DNA of 64,000 nt from Aphodosoma sp045631465 (GCA_045631465.1 JAZQUV010000012.1:1-64000); one strand, 5' to 3'. Shown: positions 44,164 through 54,259, numbered from the stretch's first letter. The notes: generated by a model not told the origin, from the letters alone. Numbers and translations: made by a program.

Positions 44164-45249
44164 TTACATTTCCGATTCCTTCATGCGTTCTGCATTTTCA
44201 GCAACAATCAATTGGTCAATACAGCCTTGGATATCTCCATCCATAAATGCCGATAGATTGTAGATTGTGTAACCTATTCGGTGGTCGGTCATACGACCCT
44301 GTGGATAGTTATATGTGCGAATTTTAGCCGAGCGGTCACCTGTGCTCACCATAGTCTTACGACGCGACGAAATAGCTTGTAGGTGCTCTTGCAATGCCAT
44401 ATCATAGAGCTTATTACGCAACATTTGCAACGCCATTTCACGGTTAGCCAATTGCGAGCGTGCTACCTGACACTGAATCATAATTCCCGTAGGTTTGTGT
44501 GTCAATTGCACTTTTGTTTCTACCTTGTTGACGTTCTGACCACCAGCACCAGATGAACGAGCAGTTTGATATTCCAAGTCTGCAGGATTAATCTCCACAT
44601 CCACCTCCTCTGCTTCTGGCAATACAGCCACAGTTGCTGCCGAAGTATGCACACGTCCTTGTGTTTCAGTTTGTGGCACGCGTTGCACACGATGCACCCC
44701 CGATTCGTATTTCAATATGCCATAAGTGCCACCATCGCCCGACACGTTGAAAATAATTTCTTTATATCCACCCGCAGTGCCCTCAGTGAGCGAAGTCACC
44801 TCTATGCGCCAACCTTTTTGTTCACAATATTTTGTGTACATACGATATAGGTCGCCAGCAAATATTGCAGCCTCGTCGCCACCAGTACCACCACGAATCT
44901 CCACAGTACAGTTTTTTGAGTCTTCTGGGTCAGCTGGGATAAGGAGTATTTTTATCTCTTCCTCAAGCGGTTCTACGCGAGGTTCAAGCTCCTCAAGTTC
45001 CATTTTTGCCATTTCGCGAAGGTCAGGATCATTCTCTGTGCTAAGTATAGTTTTTGCCTCTTCTATGTTGTTGAGCACACGGCGATACTCATCACGTTTG
45101 GCAAGTATACGTTCAAGGTCGCTATATTCTTTGTTAAGTTTCACGAATCGTTTCATGTCAGCAATCACCGCAGGGTCGGTAATCAGAGTCGAAACTTCCT
45201 CAAAACGGGCATTCAAGCCCTCAAGTCTATCAAGTAGTTGATTGTTCAT
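44164..45249 (-). CDS. prfA: Peptide chain release factor 1
   Basis: RF1 ends translation at UAA and UAG. The 361-residue protein has the catalytic SSGAGGQNVNKVET (GGQ motif), RVQRVPQTETQGRVHTS, and the standard length of RF1. The neighbour mutL is convergent and separated by a terminator. It has its own promoter. Confidence 0.96.
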   Translation of the reverse strand: MNNQLLDRLEGLNARFEEVSTLITDPAVIADMKRFVKLNKEYSDLERILAKRDEYRRVLNNIEEAKTILSTENDPDLREMAKMELEELEPRVEPLEEEIKILLIPADPEDSKNCTVEIRGGTGGDEAAIFAGDLYRMYTKYCEQKGWRIEVTSLTEGTAGGYKEIIFNVSGDGGTYGILKYESGVHRVQRVPQTETQGRVHTSAATVAVLPEAEEVDVEINPADLEYQTARSSGAGGQNVNKVETKVQLTHKPTGIMIQCQVARSQLANREMALQMLRNKLYDMALQEHLQAISSRRKTMVSTGDRSAKIRTYNYPQGRMTDHRIGYTIYNLSAFMDGDIQGCIDQLIVAENAERMKESEM

Positions 45250-45303
45250 CTATTTCAATAACAGGTATTTAGTTGTAAATTATATCCAATATTTATTAGT
45301 TTG

Positions 45304-45311
45304 CAAAGTTA
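45304..45311 (-). promoter_or_regulatory. -7 promoter element of prfA
   Basis: Minus-strand TAACTTTG followed by C, 55 bp upstream of prfA. Confidence 0.6.
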
Positions 45312-45316
45312 CGAAA

Positions 45317-45352
45317 AATAATTCATAATTCATAATTCATAATTCATAATTA
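45317..45352. repeat. Heptamer array AATTCAT x4-5
   Basis: Lies between two divergent promoters (prfA and glsA) in the same arrangement as the array at 40478-40508. Confidence 0.9.
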
Positions 45353-45357
45353 TTTTG

Positions 45358-45365
45358 TACCTTTG
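45358..45365 (+). promoter_or_regulatory. -7 promoter element of glsA
   Basis: TACCTTTG followed by C, 74 bp upstream of the glsA start, with the AATTCAT array immediately before it. Confidence 0.6.
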
Positions 45366-45438
45366 CGATTCATTGAATGAAAATAAAAAATAGCGATTCA
45401 CTACTAGTAACTTGCTATTCATAACAAATATTTAAATT

Positions 45439-46491
45439 ATGAATTCTGAATTAAATACGCAACTTTTGCAAACAATCCTCGATAATCAAAAACGAGTGCC
45501 TCATACACTTTCGCTTACCGATATGGGCATAACCGAAGAGATTGTTAGTCAGATATATGAATGGGCAAAGCCACATGCAACTGAAGGCGAATTGGCATCA
45601 TATATTCCCGAATTGGCGCGTGTCGATGCCAACAAGTCAGCCATTGTGATTGGCGACCTATTGGATAATCAAATTGTTGTAGGCAATGGTGCCGATGTCA
45701 AGGTCTCTATACAATCTGTGGTCAAACCATTTCTCTATATTTATGCTCTCGAGCAAGGTTTAGCACCAAGCGATATCTCTTATATCGAGCCAACTGCTAT
45801 GCATTTCAATACCGATGCAGTGCTCCAACCCGAAAGTCAAAAGTCTCGTCCAGGTCACCCTCTCAATAATGCAGGCGCTATCAGTAGTTCTGGAGCAATC
45901 GATCATTTTGATGATTTTCTTGCATTTATGCGTCGTCTTACAGGCAACGATCAATTGGCAGTTCTTGAGGATGTCTATTTGTCGGAGATGGCAACAAATG
46001 CCAACAATCGTGCAATAGCAATGCGTTTGGTAGCGACAGGCCGATTTGCAACTATCGTAGATGGTATGCGTGCTTTGGATAATTACACTCGCGCATGTGC
46101 CATTGGTGTCACTCCAGCCGAAATCACTCGTGCATGTATTGTTTTGGCTCGAGGAGGAAGGATTGATGGAGAACAAGTTATCCACGAAAATAATATTGTG
46201 CGTGCTATTAATGCAATGAATTCGTATGGACTATATGAGCGTACTGGCGAGATTTCGCTTCTTGCAGCTGGTGTGCGTGCTTTGTCGTGTAAGAGTGGAG
46301 TAGGTGGGCTCATTATCAACATCGACCCAGGTCGTGGCGCATTCACTACCTATGGACCTCGTCTCGATGCTGCAGGCAATAGTGCCTTTGGCAAATATGC
46401 TCTCATCCCACTTAATAACCTTCTTGCAGCACCCTACGCAATGCGTCTCAGTGCCGACGAAATAATCAATACTATTGCCGAATTCGAATAA
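45439..46491 (+). CDS. glsA: Glutaminase
   Basis: Converts glutamine to glutamate and ammonia in the cytoplasm. The 350-residue protein has the glutaminase signatures GELASYIPELARVD, the SxxK active site in SIQSVVKPF, NNAGAISSSGAI, AMRLVATGRF and SCKSGVGGLII, of the serine beta-lactamase-like fold. It has its own promoter and terminator. The N-terminus is longer than in E. coli GlsA by about 40 residues. Confidence 0.9.
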   Translation: MNSELNTQLLQTILDNQKRVPHTLSLTDMGITEEIVSQIYEWAKPHATEGELASYIPELARVDANKSAIVIGDLLDNQIVVGNGADVKVSIQSVVKPFLYIYALEQGLAPSDISYIEPTAMHFNTDAVLQPESQKSRPGHPLNNAGAISSSGAIDHFDDFLAFMRRLTGNDQLAVLEDVYLSEMATNANNRAIAMRLVATGRFATIVDGMRALDNYTRACAIGVTPAEITRACIVLARGGRIDGEQVIHENNIVRAINAMNSYGLYERTGEISLLAAGVRALSCKSGVGGLIINIDPGRGAFTTYGPRLDAAGNSAFGKYALIPLNNLLAAPYAMRLSADEIINTIAEFE

Positions 46492-46527
46492 TAATAGTTC
46501 AACGACTAATAGACATAGATAATTCTT

Positions 46528-46573
46528 AAAAAAACGGCTACAAGAACACTCTGTTCATGTAGCCGTTTTTTAT
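46528..46573. terminator. Bidirectional terminator between glsA and queA
   Basis: AAAAAACGGCTACA pairs perfectly with TGTAGCCGTTTTTT, extended by GAACA-TGTTC in the inner stem. Confidence 0.85.
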
Positions 46574-46598
46574 TTATAGAATTGAGTTTGGAGTCCGA

Positions 46599-47708
46599 TT
46601 AGTCAGGAAGAATAAGTAGAGCATCACCATAGAAACCAAAGCGATAACCCTCTTTCAAAGCGATGTTATATGCATTCATCACTTCGTCGTATCCACCAAA
46701 TGCTGCTTGATTCATGAGCATTGTGCTATAAGGCAATTGGAAGTTAGACACCAAGCAGTTAGCCGTAGTGAATTGATATGGAGGGAAGATGAAGCGGTTA
46801 GTCCAACCTTCGAATGGTTTGATTTGACCATTAGCTGTAGATGCAGTTTCGATAGCACGGAGGGTAGTTGTGCCCACTGCACAAATACGACTTTCGCGAG
46901 CCGCTGCTTCATTGAATTTCTTACTTGCCTCTTCGTTCACTTCCATTTGTTCCGAGTCAGGTTTGTGTTTTGTTAGGTCTTCAACATCAATTTCGCGGAA
47001 CATACCGAGCGATGCATGCAATGTAACATAAGTAAACTCGGCACCACGTATCTCTAGACGTTTCAACATTTCGCGTGAAAAGTTAGCACCAGCTGCAGGC
47101 AATACCACAGCACCTTCGTTTTTAGCAAAGATACATTGATAACGTTCTGCGTCATCAGCCTCAGGTGCACGCTTGATATGTGCAGGAAGTGGAGTGTTAC
47201 CAAGTGCGAAAAGGTCACGTTTAAATTCTTCATGAGTGCCATCATAAAGGAAACGCACTGTACGACCGCGTGATGTAGTATTATCAATTACCTCTGCAAC
47301 CATTGAGTTGTCTGGTCCAAAATACAATTTGTTACCAACGCGAATTTTACGTGCAGGCTCAACTAGTACATCCCAAAGACGATATTGTTGGTTCAATTCA
47401 CGCAAAAGGAACACCTCAATGAGAGCATTAGTTTTCTCTTTATTGCCATGCATCAATGCAGGGAACACCTGTGTATCATTGAATACAAACAAGTCTTTAT
47501 CACCAAAATATTCGATGAGTTCTTTGAAAATGCGATGTTCTATACGATTAGATTTTGCATGAAGCACCATTAATCTACATTCGTCGCGGTGAGCATCAAA
47601 ACCCTCTACGCGTTTCACGATATTACCCTCAGCATCATACTCATAAGCACAAGGATATTGAGCGATTTGCTCTTCAGGTAGTTTGAATTTAAATTGTGAT
47701 AATTTCAT
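46599..47708 (-). CDS. queA: tRNA preQ1 ribosyltransferase-isomerase
   Basis: QueA transfers and isomerises the ribosyl part of S-adenosylmethionine onto preQ1 in tRNA, giving epoxyqueuosine. The 369-residue protein has QFKFKLPEEQIAQYPC, VFNDTQVFPA, the VVLPAAGANFSREML block and LHASLGMFREI, then VGTTTLRAIET and WTNRFIFPPYQF. It closes the ftsX-DUF3098-uppP-truB-queA set, a conserved Bacteroidota arrangement; the gap to truB is 3 bp. Confidence 0.93.
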   Translation of the reverse strand: MKLSQFKFKLPEEQIAQYPCAYEYDAEGNIVKRVEGFDAHRDECRLMVLHAKSNRIEHRIFKELIEYFGDKDLFVFNDTQVFPALMHGNKEKTNALIEVFLLRELNQQYRLWDVLVEPARKIRVGNKLYFGPDNSMVAEVIDNTTSRGRTVRFLYDGTHEEFKRDLFALGNTPLPAHIKRAPEADDAERYQCIFAKNEGAVVLPAAGANFSREMLKRLEIRGAEFTYVTLHASLGMFREIDVEDLTKHKPDSEQMEVNEEASKKFNEAAARESRICAVGTTTLRAIETASTANGQIKPFEGWTNRFIFPPYQFTTANCLVSNFQLPYSTMLMNQAAFGGYDEVMNAYNIALKEGYRFGFYGDALLILPD

Positions 47709-47711
47709 ATT

Positions 47712-48446
47712 TTAGTGATTTAAAAATATATTACGTTTCTCTTCTTGTGGTTCATGTTTTATTATACCACTTTCTATGCATTTAATAAAGTCTTCTACCT
47801 CCATGCAGTCGTTGAGGCGAATATCACCCACTTGGGTACGTTGTAGGGCTGTTAGGTGGGCTCCTGAGTTGAGAGCCTCGCCAATATCGCGAGCCAAAGC
47901 GCGGATATAAGTACCTTTACTACACACCACGCGGATAGTCAATTGCATATCTTCAAATTTCAACACCTCAATCTCGTCTATGACCAATAGTTTTGGTTTG
48001 ATTTCCACCTCTTGACCCTTGCGCGCGTAGTCAAAAGCACGTTTACCATCAATTTTCACTGCCGAATATACAGGAGGCACTTGCCATATTTCGCCAACAA
48101 AGCGTTTGATAGTTTCGTCAACCAATTCGCGAGTGATATGTTCCGTAGGATATGTTTGGTCGATAGGGTGTTCAAGGTCGAACGATGGGGTAGTAGCTCC
48201 TAATTGCAATGTGGCAATATACTCTTTCACACCATATTGCAACTCTTCTATGCGTTTAGTTGCCTTGCCTGTGCATAGTACCATTACGCCTGTAGCCAAT
48301 GGGTCGAGTGTACCAGCATGTCCCACTTTTAGTTTTTTCTGACCAATAGTGTGGCACAACACACGACGTACACGATTCACCACATCAAACGATGTCCAAT
48401 GCAGTGGTTTATTAAAATATAGTATTTCTCCAGTTACAAAATCCAT
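47712..48446 (-). CDS. truB: tRNA pseudouridine-55 synthase
   Basis: TruB makes pseudouridine at position 55 of the T-loop of tRNA. The 244-residue protein has the catalytic motif HAGTLDPLATGVMV (with Asp), then KPLHWTSFDVVNRVR and VPPVYSAVKIDGKRAFDYAR. The start ATG overlaps the uppP stop by one base (TAATG), so translation is coupled. Confidence 0.95.
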   Translation of the reverse strand: MDFVTGEILYFNKPLHWTSFDVVNRVRRVLCHTIGQKKLKVGHAGTLDPLATGVMVLCTGKATKRIEELQYGVKEYIATLQLGATTPSFDLEHPIDQTYPTEHITRELVDETIKRFVGEIWQVPPVYSAVKIDGKRAFDYARKGQEVEIKPKLLVIDEIEVLKFEDMQLTIRVVCSKGTYIRALARDIGEALNSGAHLTALQRTQVGDIRLNDCMEVEDFIKCIESGIIKHEPQEEKRNIFLNH

Positions 48447-49249
48447 TATAAACTAAATCCAATAGTAATAGCACCAACGATAGCGCAATAAATAGCAAAA
48501 TAGATGAGTTTGCCTTTTTTCACGAGGTTAATCATAAATTTGCAAGCCAAGCATCCCGACAAGAATGCTGCCCAAAATCCAACTGTAAGAGGGAAGATTC
48601 CTACACCACCTACGAGTGATGGATCTTGAATCATATCAATGATATTTAATAGTGTCTCGCCGAGAATAGGAATCAACACCATGAGGAATGAGAACTGAGC
48701 CACACTCTCTTTTTTATTACCGAGCAAAAGTCCGGTAGCAATAGTTGTACCCGAGCGCGATAGACCAGGCAATACCGCAATAGCCTGACCAACACCAATA
48801 ATGAATGCATCAAGCCACGAGATAGTCTCTTTTTGTCGAGGTTTTGCGTAGTATGCAAATGCCAAAAGTGATGCAGTGAGCAACAAACAACATCCTACAA
48901 TCAACAATCCACTACCGAAAATAGCCTCTACTTCTTCTTTGAAGAACATACCGACTACGAATACCGGTATCATCGATAGGAATATTTTTGATACATACAT
49001 CTTTTCGTCGTTCCACACTTTAGTGAAAAAAGTACCCTTGAATAAACCTTCAATTTCTTTCCAAAGTATTACAATCGTGCTAAGCACAGTAGCAGCATGC
49101 ACTGTTACCGTAAAGAGCAAATTGTCAGCCGACGACGTGTTAAGATTTAATATTTCTTGTCCTATAGTGAGGTGACCGCTACTGCTCACTGGCAAAAATT
49201 CGGTCAATCCTTGTATTAATCCAAGCAATAAAGCTTCTAACCAATTCAT
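48446..49249 (-). CDS. uppP: Undecaprenyl-diphosphate phosphatase
   Basis: UppP recycles the lipid carrier of cell wall synthesis. The 267-residue membrane protein has the motif EFLPVSSSGHL near the N-terminus and GLSRSGTTIATGLLLG in the second half, both of which form the active site of the BacA family, with about eight membrane segments. It sits between DUF3098 and truB in an operon. Confidence 0.95.
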   Translation of the reverse strand: MNWLEALLLGLIQGLTEFLPVSSSGHLTIGQEILNLNTSSADNLLFTVTVHAATVLSTIVILWKEIEGLFKGTFFTKVWNDEKMYVSKIFLSMIPVFVVGMFFKEEVEAIFGSGLLIVGCCLLLTASLLAFAYYAKPRQKETISWLDAFIIGVGQAIAVLPGLSRSGTTIATGLLLGNKKESVAQFSFLMVLIPILGETLLNIIDMIQDPSLVGGVGIFPLTVGFWAAFLSGCLACKFMINLVKKGKLIYFAIYCAIVGAITIGFSL

Positions 49250-49270
49250 AATGATGTTCTCAACTCTTAA

Positions 49271-49483
49271 CTATTTTTTCTTTATCATAATAGCTACAAT
49301 CATGCCAAAAAAACCTAGCATACAGATAATTGGAGCGAGTGTAATGCGACGAAAGCTGAATACGTCAGGGTTGAATTCTGTAGTACATGGTTCGCCAGCC
49401 ATAAGTGCAAAACCTACGATGATGAGTAGCACCGATATTGCTATAAGGATGTAGTTGACTTTTGTAAAAGCAAAGTTTTTCAT
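49271..49483 (-). CDS. DUF3098 family protein
   Basis: A 70-residue protein with two membrane segments (VNYILIAISVLLIIVGFALM and LAPIICMLGFFGMIVAIMI), a short loop (FSFRRITLAP) and a lysine end, as in DUF3098. These proteins occur between ftsX and uppP in Bacteroidota. Function is unknown; the location suggests cell envelope or division. Confidence 0.88.
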   Translation of the reverse strand: MKNFAFTKVNYILIAISVLLIIVGFALMAGEPCTTEFNPDVFSFRRITLAPIICMLGFFGMIVAIMIKKK

Positions 49484-49507
49484 ATTCTAATAAAATATAA
49501 TTGCTAA

Positions 49508-50392
49508 TTAAATGAAATACAATTGATTTGTGCGCATACGCAAGTAGCGATTGACAGCTGCTATAGTTGCAAGACTATTGATAACAAGACTTGTTGTAAC
49601 GACCAATATCGTAACTGGAATAATGATTTCTAAGTGATAAAGATTGATAACATTACCAATTTGCATCTGTATAAAGTAGGTCGATCCTCCTAGTATTGCT
49701 AGAGCTAATGTTGTAGCAATAAGCGAATTAATTATCGAGCGACGCAAAAATGGTCGACGGATAAAACTATTTTTCGCACCAACTAATTGCATTGTGTTGA
49801 TGATAAATCGTTTTGAATAGATAGACAAACGAATAGTGTTGTTAATCAATACTATAGAGATAAATAGCATCACCAACGCAATGAGTGATAATATAAGCGA
49901 AAGTTTGTTGACATTGCGGGTCAACATATCAATCATATCTTTTTGATATGTTATGTCTGTTATGCCATCAAAAATCTCCAATCGAGGCAATATCAAGTTG
50001 TTGATACTATCAACATGAGCATATTCAGCATTTAAGTAAACTTCCAACGAAGCGCTGAGCGGGTTGTATCCGAGAAACTCCGAAGGGTCTTCGCCAATAG
50101 CTGCAATATGCTCTTGTAGAGCACTATCTCGACTGATGTATACCACCTCTTTTGTATAGTCTGTGGCTTTTAGGTATTTTTCAAGACGCAAAAGATCGTC
50201 CGACGAAATAGTATCGTTGAGTATTATTGATAATGAGATATTTTCTTTGCTTTTTATTGTAAAATAGTGAGTTGTGAGATATAGCGAAGCGATTAGTCCA
50301 ATCATAAACAACACCAACGATATGCTCACCGTTGATGTAAAATGCAGATTGAAGAATGATTCTCTATGTTTTTTAGGTTTTTGATTTGACAT
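49508..50392 (-). CDS. ftsX: Cell division protein FtsX-type permease
   Basis: The 294-residue protein has four membrane segments: one N-terminal (SISLVLFMIGLIASLYL), then a periplasmic domain with SRDSALQEH, then three segments at about residues 165-290. FtsX with FtsE controls peptidoglycan hydrolases at the division site. ftsE is not beside it. It is the first gene of the operon. Confidence 0.85.
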   Translation of the reverse strand: MSNQKPKKHRESFFNLHFTSTVSISLVLFMIGLIASLYLTTHYFTIKSKENISLSIILNDTISSDDLLRLEKYLKATDYTKEVVYISRDSALQEHIAAIGEDPSEFLGYNPLSASLEVYLNAEYAHVDSINNLILPRLEIFDGITDITYQKDMIDMLTRNVNKLSLILSLIALVMLFISIVLINNTIRLSIYSKRFIINTMQLVGAKNSFIRRPFLRRSIINSLIATTLALAILGGSTYFIQMQIGNVINLYHLEIIIPVTILVVTTSLVINSLATIAAVNRYLRMRTNQLYFI

Positions 50393-50437
50393 AACTACTT
50401 GAAAGTGTGTATTTAACGCATTCTATAAAAAACTTTG

Positions 50438-50445
50438 CAAAGATA
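50438..50445 (-). promoter_or_regulatory. -7 promoter element of the ftsX operon
   Basis: Minus-strand TATCTTTG followed by C, 45 bp upstream of ftsX. Confidence 0.6.
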
Positions 50446-50454
50446 CTAAAAAAT

Positions 50455-50575
50455 TATGAATTATGAACTAAAACTCTTTGATATTTTAATCGAAAAAAAT
50501 ATGAATTATGAAATATGAATTATGAAATATGAATTATGAAATATGAATTATGAATTATGAATTATGAATTAAATT
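50455..50575. repeat. Long heptamer array ATGAATT/ATGAAAT
   Basis: About ten tandem units over 50505-50572 (alternating ATGAATT and ATGAAAT, so a 14-bp super-unit), plus single units at 50455-50466. The stop codon and last residues of nadE are within it. Confidence 0.9.
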
Positions 50576-52489
50576 AACCCAACTGCGCGACGATGCATCC
50601 GATGGCATCCTCCAATCGCCACGAGGTGATAGACATACCGAACCTACTTTCGGACCATCAGGCATACAGCTACGTTTGAATTGCTGATTGAAGAATCGGC
50701 GACAGAATGTTCTGAGCCAATGGTTTATCGTAGTATCATCATATTTGTCGGCAAAGGTGCGTTGTGCAAGATATTCGATTTTTGCTGGTGAAAAACCACA
50801 TCGCAATGTGTAATACAAGAAGAAATCGTGCAATTCATACGGACCTACCAAGTCCTCTGTGATTTGTGCTATATTGCCATCTTCTGTTGCTGGCAATAAC
50901 TCTGGCGAAACAGGTGTGTCTATTACATCCAACAAGTTTTCGCGCACCGACTCTTCCATCTGATTTTCGCTTGCATATTGCACCATATATCTGATTAATG
51001 TCTTTGGTATCGAAGCATTTACGGCATACATACTCATGTGGTCGCCGTTGTAAGTTGCCCAGCCAAGTGCCAATTCCGAGAGGTCGCCTGTGCCAATCAC
51101 CAATCCACCATGCTTGTTTGCCAAGTCCATCAACAGTTGTGTGCGTTCGCGTGCTTGTGTGTTTTCGTATGTCACATCCTTCACCTCTGGGTCGTGACCC
51201 AAGTCGGCAAAGTGTTGCATACAAGCATCTTTAATGTTTATTTCAACAAACGTAGCACCAAGTTTTTTTATCATCTCTACGGCATTGGTGTATGTGCGAT
51301 TCGTTGTGCCAAATCCTGGCATAGTCACACCTATTATGTTCGAACGTTCGATGCCCAATTTGTCGCAAGTCTTAGCGCATACTAATAGTGCGAGTGTAGA
51401 GTCCAACCCCCCACTGATGCCTAACACCATAGTTTTCAATCCGGTGTGGTGTAGACGAGTAGCCAAACCCGAGATTTGTATGTTGAATATCTCTTCGCAG
51501 TTTTCTTCCATTTTGTCGTACGATGGCACGAACGGAGCTGGTGAGAAACGGCGCGAGAGTTCGGTTTCTATGATAGGGCAGTCGCACTCAACGTATCTTG
51601 GCGCAATTCCGCCGAGAGGCGATACTCCTTGTTTGAATGTGCTATTCTTTTGGCGGTCAACTGCAATGCGTTCTACATCAATGTCGGCATACACAATCTG
51701 ACTTTCGGTCATGAAGCGTTCACTCTTTGCAAGTATCGCACCATTCTCTGCTACAATTGCATTCCCTGCATACACCACGTCGGTCGACGATTCGCCAAAA
51801 CCTGCTGAACTATACACATAACCCGAAATCGTGCGAGCCGATTGTTGTTTGATTAGTTCAACTAAATAGTTGTGTTTGCCTATCAACTCGTTCGATGCCG
51901 ATAGATTGAATATCACTTGCGCCCCCGACAATGCAAGTATCGAGCTTGGTGGTATCGGAGTCCAAAGGTCTTCACACAATTCGATGCCGAACGAGAATTC
52001 GTCGGCTTGCAATACAAGATTGCGACCAAACGGAATATCCTTCTGTCCCAATAAATTAATCGTATCACGCATCGTGTCGGTCGACGAAGCAAACCAACGC
52101 ATCTCGTAAAATTCGTTGTAGTTAGGTAAGTAGGTTTTTGGCACTACAGCCAATATTTTGCCTTTGCGGATAACTACGGCGCAGTTGAACAATTGGTTGT
52201 CAATGCGTAATGGCGCGCCCAATATAGTGGTCAATTCAACTTCGGTTTTGGTGTATTCCACCACGTCATTCAATGCCTCAAGGGTTTGGTCAATGAGTAG
52301 TTGCGATTGAAACAAATCGGCACAAGTGTAACCCGTAACACACAATTCTGGAAACACTATCACCGAAGCACCATTCTCATTTGCTTCCGACATCATGCCC
52401 TCTATGTGCGAGATATTCCATTCACAATCAGCCACCTTCACTTGTGGTATAGCCGATGCAACTTTAATAAAACCGAAATTCGTTTTCAT
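50555..52489 (-). CDS. nadE: Glutamine-dependent NAD synthetase
   Basis: Makes NAD from deamido-NAD using glutamine. The 644-residue protein has an N-terminal nitrilase-type glutaminase domain with FPELCVTGY (Glu), VPKTYLPNYNEFYE (Lys) and FGIELCEDLW (Cys), and a synthetase domain with the ATP P-loop GISGGLDSTLALLV. The final residues (I-H-N-S) and stop are encoded by the ATGAATT array, so the natural end was probably a few residues different. Confidence 0.95.
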   Translation of the reverse strand: MKTNFGFIKVASAIPQVKVADCEWNISHIEGMMSEANENGASVIVFPELCVTGYTCADLFQSQLLIDQTLEALNDVVEYTKTEVELTTILGAPLRIDNQLFNCAVVIRKGKILAVVPKTYLPNYNEFYEMRWFASSTDTMRDTINLLGQKDIPFGRNLVLQADEFSFGIELCEDLWTPIPPSSILALSGAQVIFNLSASNELIGKHNYLVELIKQQSARTISGYVYSSAGFGESSTDVVYAGNAIVAENGAILAKSERFMTESQIVYADIDVERIAVDRQKNSTFKQGVSPLGGIAPRYVECDCPIIETELSRRFSPAPFVPSYDKMEENCEEIFNIQISGLATRLHHTGLKTMVLGISGGLDSTLALLVCAKTCDKLGIERSNIIGVTMPGFGTTNRTYTNAVEMIKKLGATFVEINIKDACMQHFADLGHDPEVKDVTYENTQARERTQLLMDLANKHGGLVIGTGDLSELALGWATYNGDHMSMYAVNASIPKTLIRYMVQYASENQMEESVRENLLDVIDTPVSPELLPATEDGNIAQITEDLVGPYELHDFFLYYTLRCGFSPAKIEYLAQRTFADKYDDTTINHWLRTFCRRFFNQQFKRSCMPDGPKVGSVCLSPRGDWRMPSDASSRSWVNLIHNS

Positions 52490-52529
52490 AATATTTATTT
52501 CTTTTTTTTAGACAAGAAGACAAAAAGAA

Positions 52530-52600
52530 CATGTCATTCCCCATTCCTCATTCCCCATTCCTCATTCCCCATTCCTCACTCCTCATTCCTCATTATTATA
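52530..52600. repeat. Heptamer array ATTCCTC/ATTCCCC
   Basis: Nine units of CATTCCT with variants (CATTCCC, CACTCCT), the reverse complement of the AATGAGG family. The end of the LysE gene (52596) touches it. Confidence 0.9.
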
Positions 52601-53222
52601 TCACAGCACTAATAATTCCCACAAATCCCAACACAATCAACACAGCCCCTGTTATTTTATTCAATATCTCAAGTCCTTTTTCTTTAAACAGTTTAGTACT
52701 CACCATGTTAACCAACAACGTCAATGTCAACCACCAAATCGTTGCACCAATCAATATCGACCCCATACCTACAATACTCAAAAATGGCTCGCTTGGGTTG
52801 ACTACATTGAATCGAGCAAACAAACCAATAAACAAGAATATAATCATCGGATTGCTAAAGCATAGTCCAAATGCCGTTATGTAATCGCTAAACAAGTCAC
52901 CCTTCGAATGCTTACGTCTCTTATGCTCAAGCTGTTTCAGAGGGTCTTTGGTGTAGATGTGTAGTCCGAAAATAACGATAATTATCGACCCGACTATCTG
53001 AATCCACAACTGGTGTGCCTCAATAAATTCAATAATAACCCCCATACTGCATCCCACAAGCAAAGCATACACCAAGTCCGATGTCGTGGCTCCAAGTCCC
53101 GTCACCACACCATGCCACCTACCCCGAGTCACCGTGCGCTGTATGCACAACACCCCCAACGGCCCCACAGGCACCGACACACACAATCCTATCAGTATTC
53201 CAGTCAATATTGTTGTTAGCAT
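52596..53222 (-). CDS. LysE family amino acid exporter
   Basis: The 208-residue membrane protein has the LysE/RhtB pattern: N-terminal GLCVSVPVGPLGVLCIQRT, then GLGATTSDLVYALLVG and a central FSNPMIIFLFIGLF with the conserved NP. It has about six membrane segments. The exported amino acid is unknown. Confidence 0.82.
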   Translation of the reverse strand: MLTTILTGILIGLCVSVPVGPLGVLCIQRTVTRGRWHGVVTGLGATTSDLVYALLVGCSMGVIIEFIEAHQLWIQIVGSIIIVIFGLHIYTKDPLKQLEHKRRKHSKGDLFSDYITAFGLCFSNPMIIFLFIGLFARFNVVNPSEPFLSIVGMGSILIGATIWWLTLTLLVNMVSTKLFKEKGLEILNKITGAVLIVLGFVGIISAVI

Positions 53223-53315
53223 CTATTTTTTTGTGTTTTAAACATAAATTATCGTTAATTACTCATTAATTTATTTATGAGTAATTTATGGTAATTTGCG
53301 TTTGAAAAAATAAAG

Positions 53316-54233
53316 TTAAATTTTTATGTCCTTCTGTTCTTCTGTCTTTTTTATCAATTTAAACACCTTCTCATGGTCATCAGGGTGGAACCAATGTATC
53401 TCGGGGTCGCGATTAAACCACGTCAACTGCTTCTTGGCATATCTGCGCGAGTTCTGCTGTATCATCTGTATCGCAAATTCGCGAGTCCATTCGCCATCAA
53501 AGTAGTTGAACATCTCCTTATATCCCACCGTGTTCAGTGCATTCAACTCTCGCTGAGGATACAACCCACGAGCCTCTTCCTCCAATCCATCGTCAATCAT
53601 CTGCAACACACGACGGTTTATGCGGTCATACAACTCCTCTCGCTCGCGATTAAGACCTATTTTCACTATGTTGAACGGACGTTTCTTCGCTTGTCCTGTG
53701 TGCAGTTCCGAGAACGGACGCCCTGTCTGAATACACACCTCAAGAGCATGCATTATGCGCTTGGCATTGGCAAGGTCCACACGAGTGTAATGCACTGGGT
53801 CAAGCAATTGCAATTGCGCTCTCAACCCCTCAATGCCCACCTCGTTGTAGAGGTCAATCACATCTTGGCGCACTTCGGGCAATATCGTAGGTATGTCGTC
53901 AATTCCCTTACAAATAGCGTCGATATACAACATCGAACCGCCAACCAATAGGGCAGACCCACATCGCGCAATCTCCTCTTCTATTATAGGCAGAGCATCC
54001 AATTCGTATTGCCCCGACGAGTAATGTTCTGTGATTGAGCGTGTGCCTATGAAGTGATGCTTCACGCGCTTTAGTTCCTCTTCGGTCGGAGCCGCAGTGC
54101 CAATCTTCGTTTCACGATATATCTGTCGCGAGTCCGACGACACAATCGCGCACCCCAATCGTTCAGCAACACGCAGACTAATCTCCGTCTTACCAACCCC
54201 CGTCGGCCCCAATATGACAAACAAAGTATTCAT
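53316..54233 (-). CDS. miaA: tRNA dimethylallyltransferase
   Basis: MiaA adds an isopentenyl group to A37 of tRNAs reading U-starting codons. The 305-residue protein has the P-loop LGPTGVGKTEIS, DSRQIYRE, VGGSMLYIDAI and LNTVGYKEMFNYF. The protein ends in a basic QKDIKI tail. The gene is downstream of the four-helix bundle gene and the PRiA4-like gene on the same strand. Confidence 0.95.
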   Translation of the reverse strand: MNTLFVILGPTGVGKTEISLRVAERLGCAIVSSDSRQIYRETKIGTAAPTEEELKRVKHHFIGTRSITEHYSSGQYELDALPIIEEEIARCGSALLVGGSMLYIDAICKGIDDIPTILPEVRQDVIDLYNEVGIEGLRAQLQLLDPVHYTRVDLANAKRIMHALEVCIQTGRPFSELHTGQAKKRPFNIVKIGLNREREELYDRINRRVLQMIDDGLEEEARGLYPQRELNALNTVGYKEMFNYFDGEWTREFAIQMIQQNSRRYAKKQLTWFNRDPEIHWFHPDDHEKVFKLIKKTEEQKDIKI

Positions 54234-54259
54234 ATAAGATTACAGATTACAAATAATAT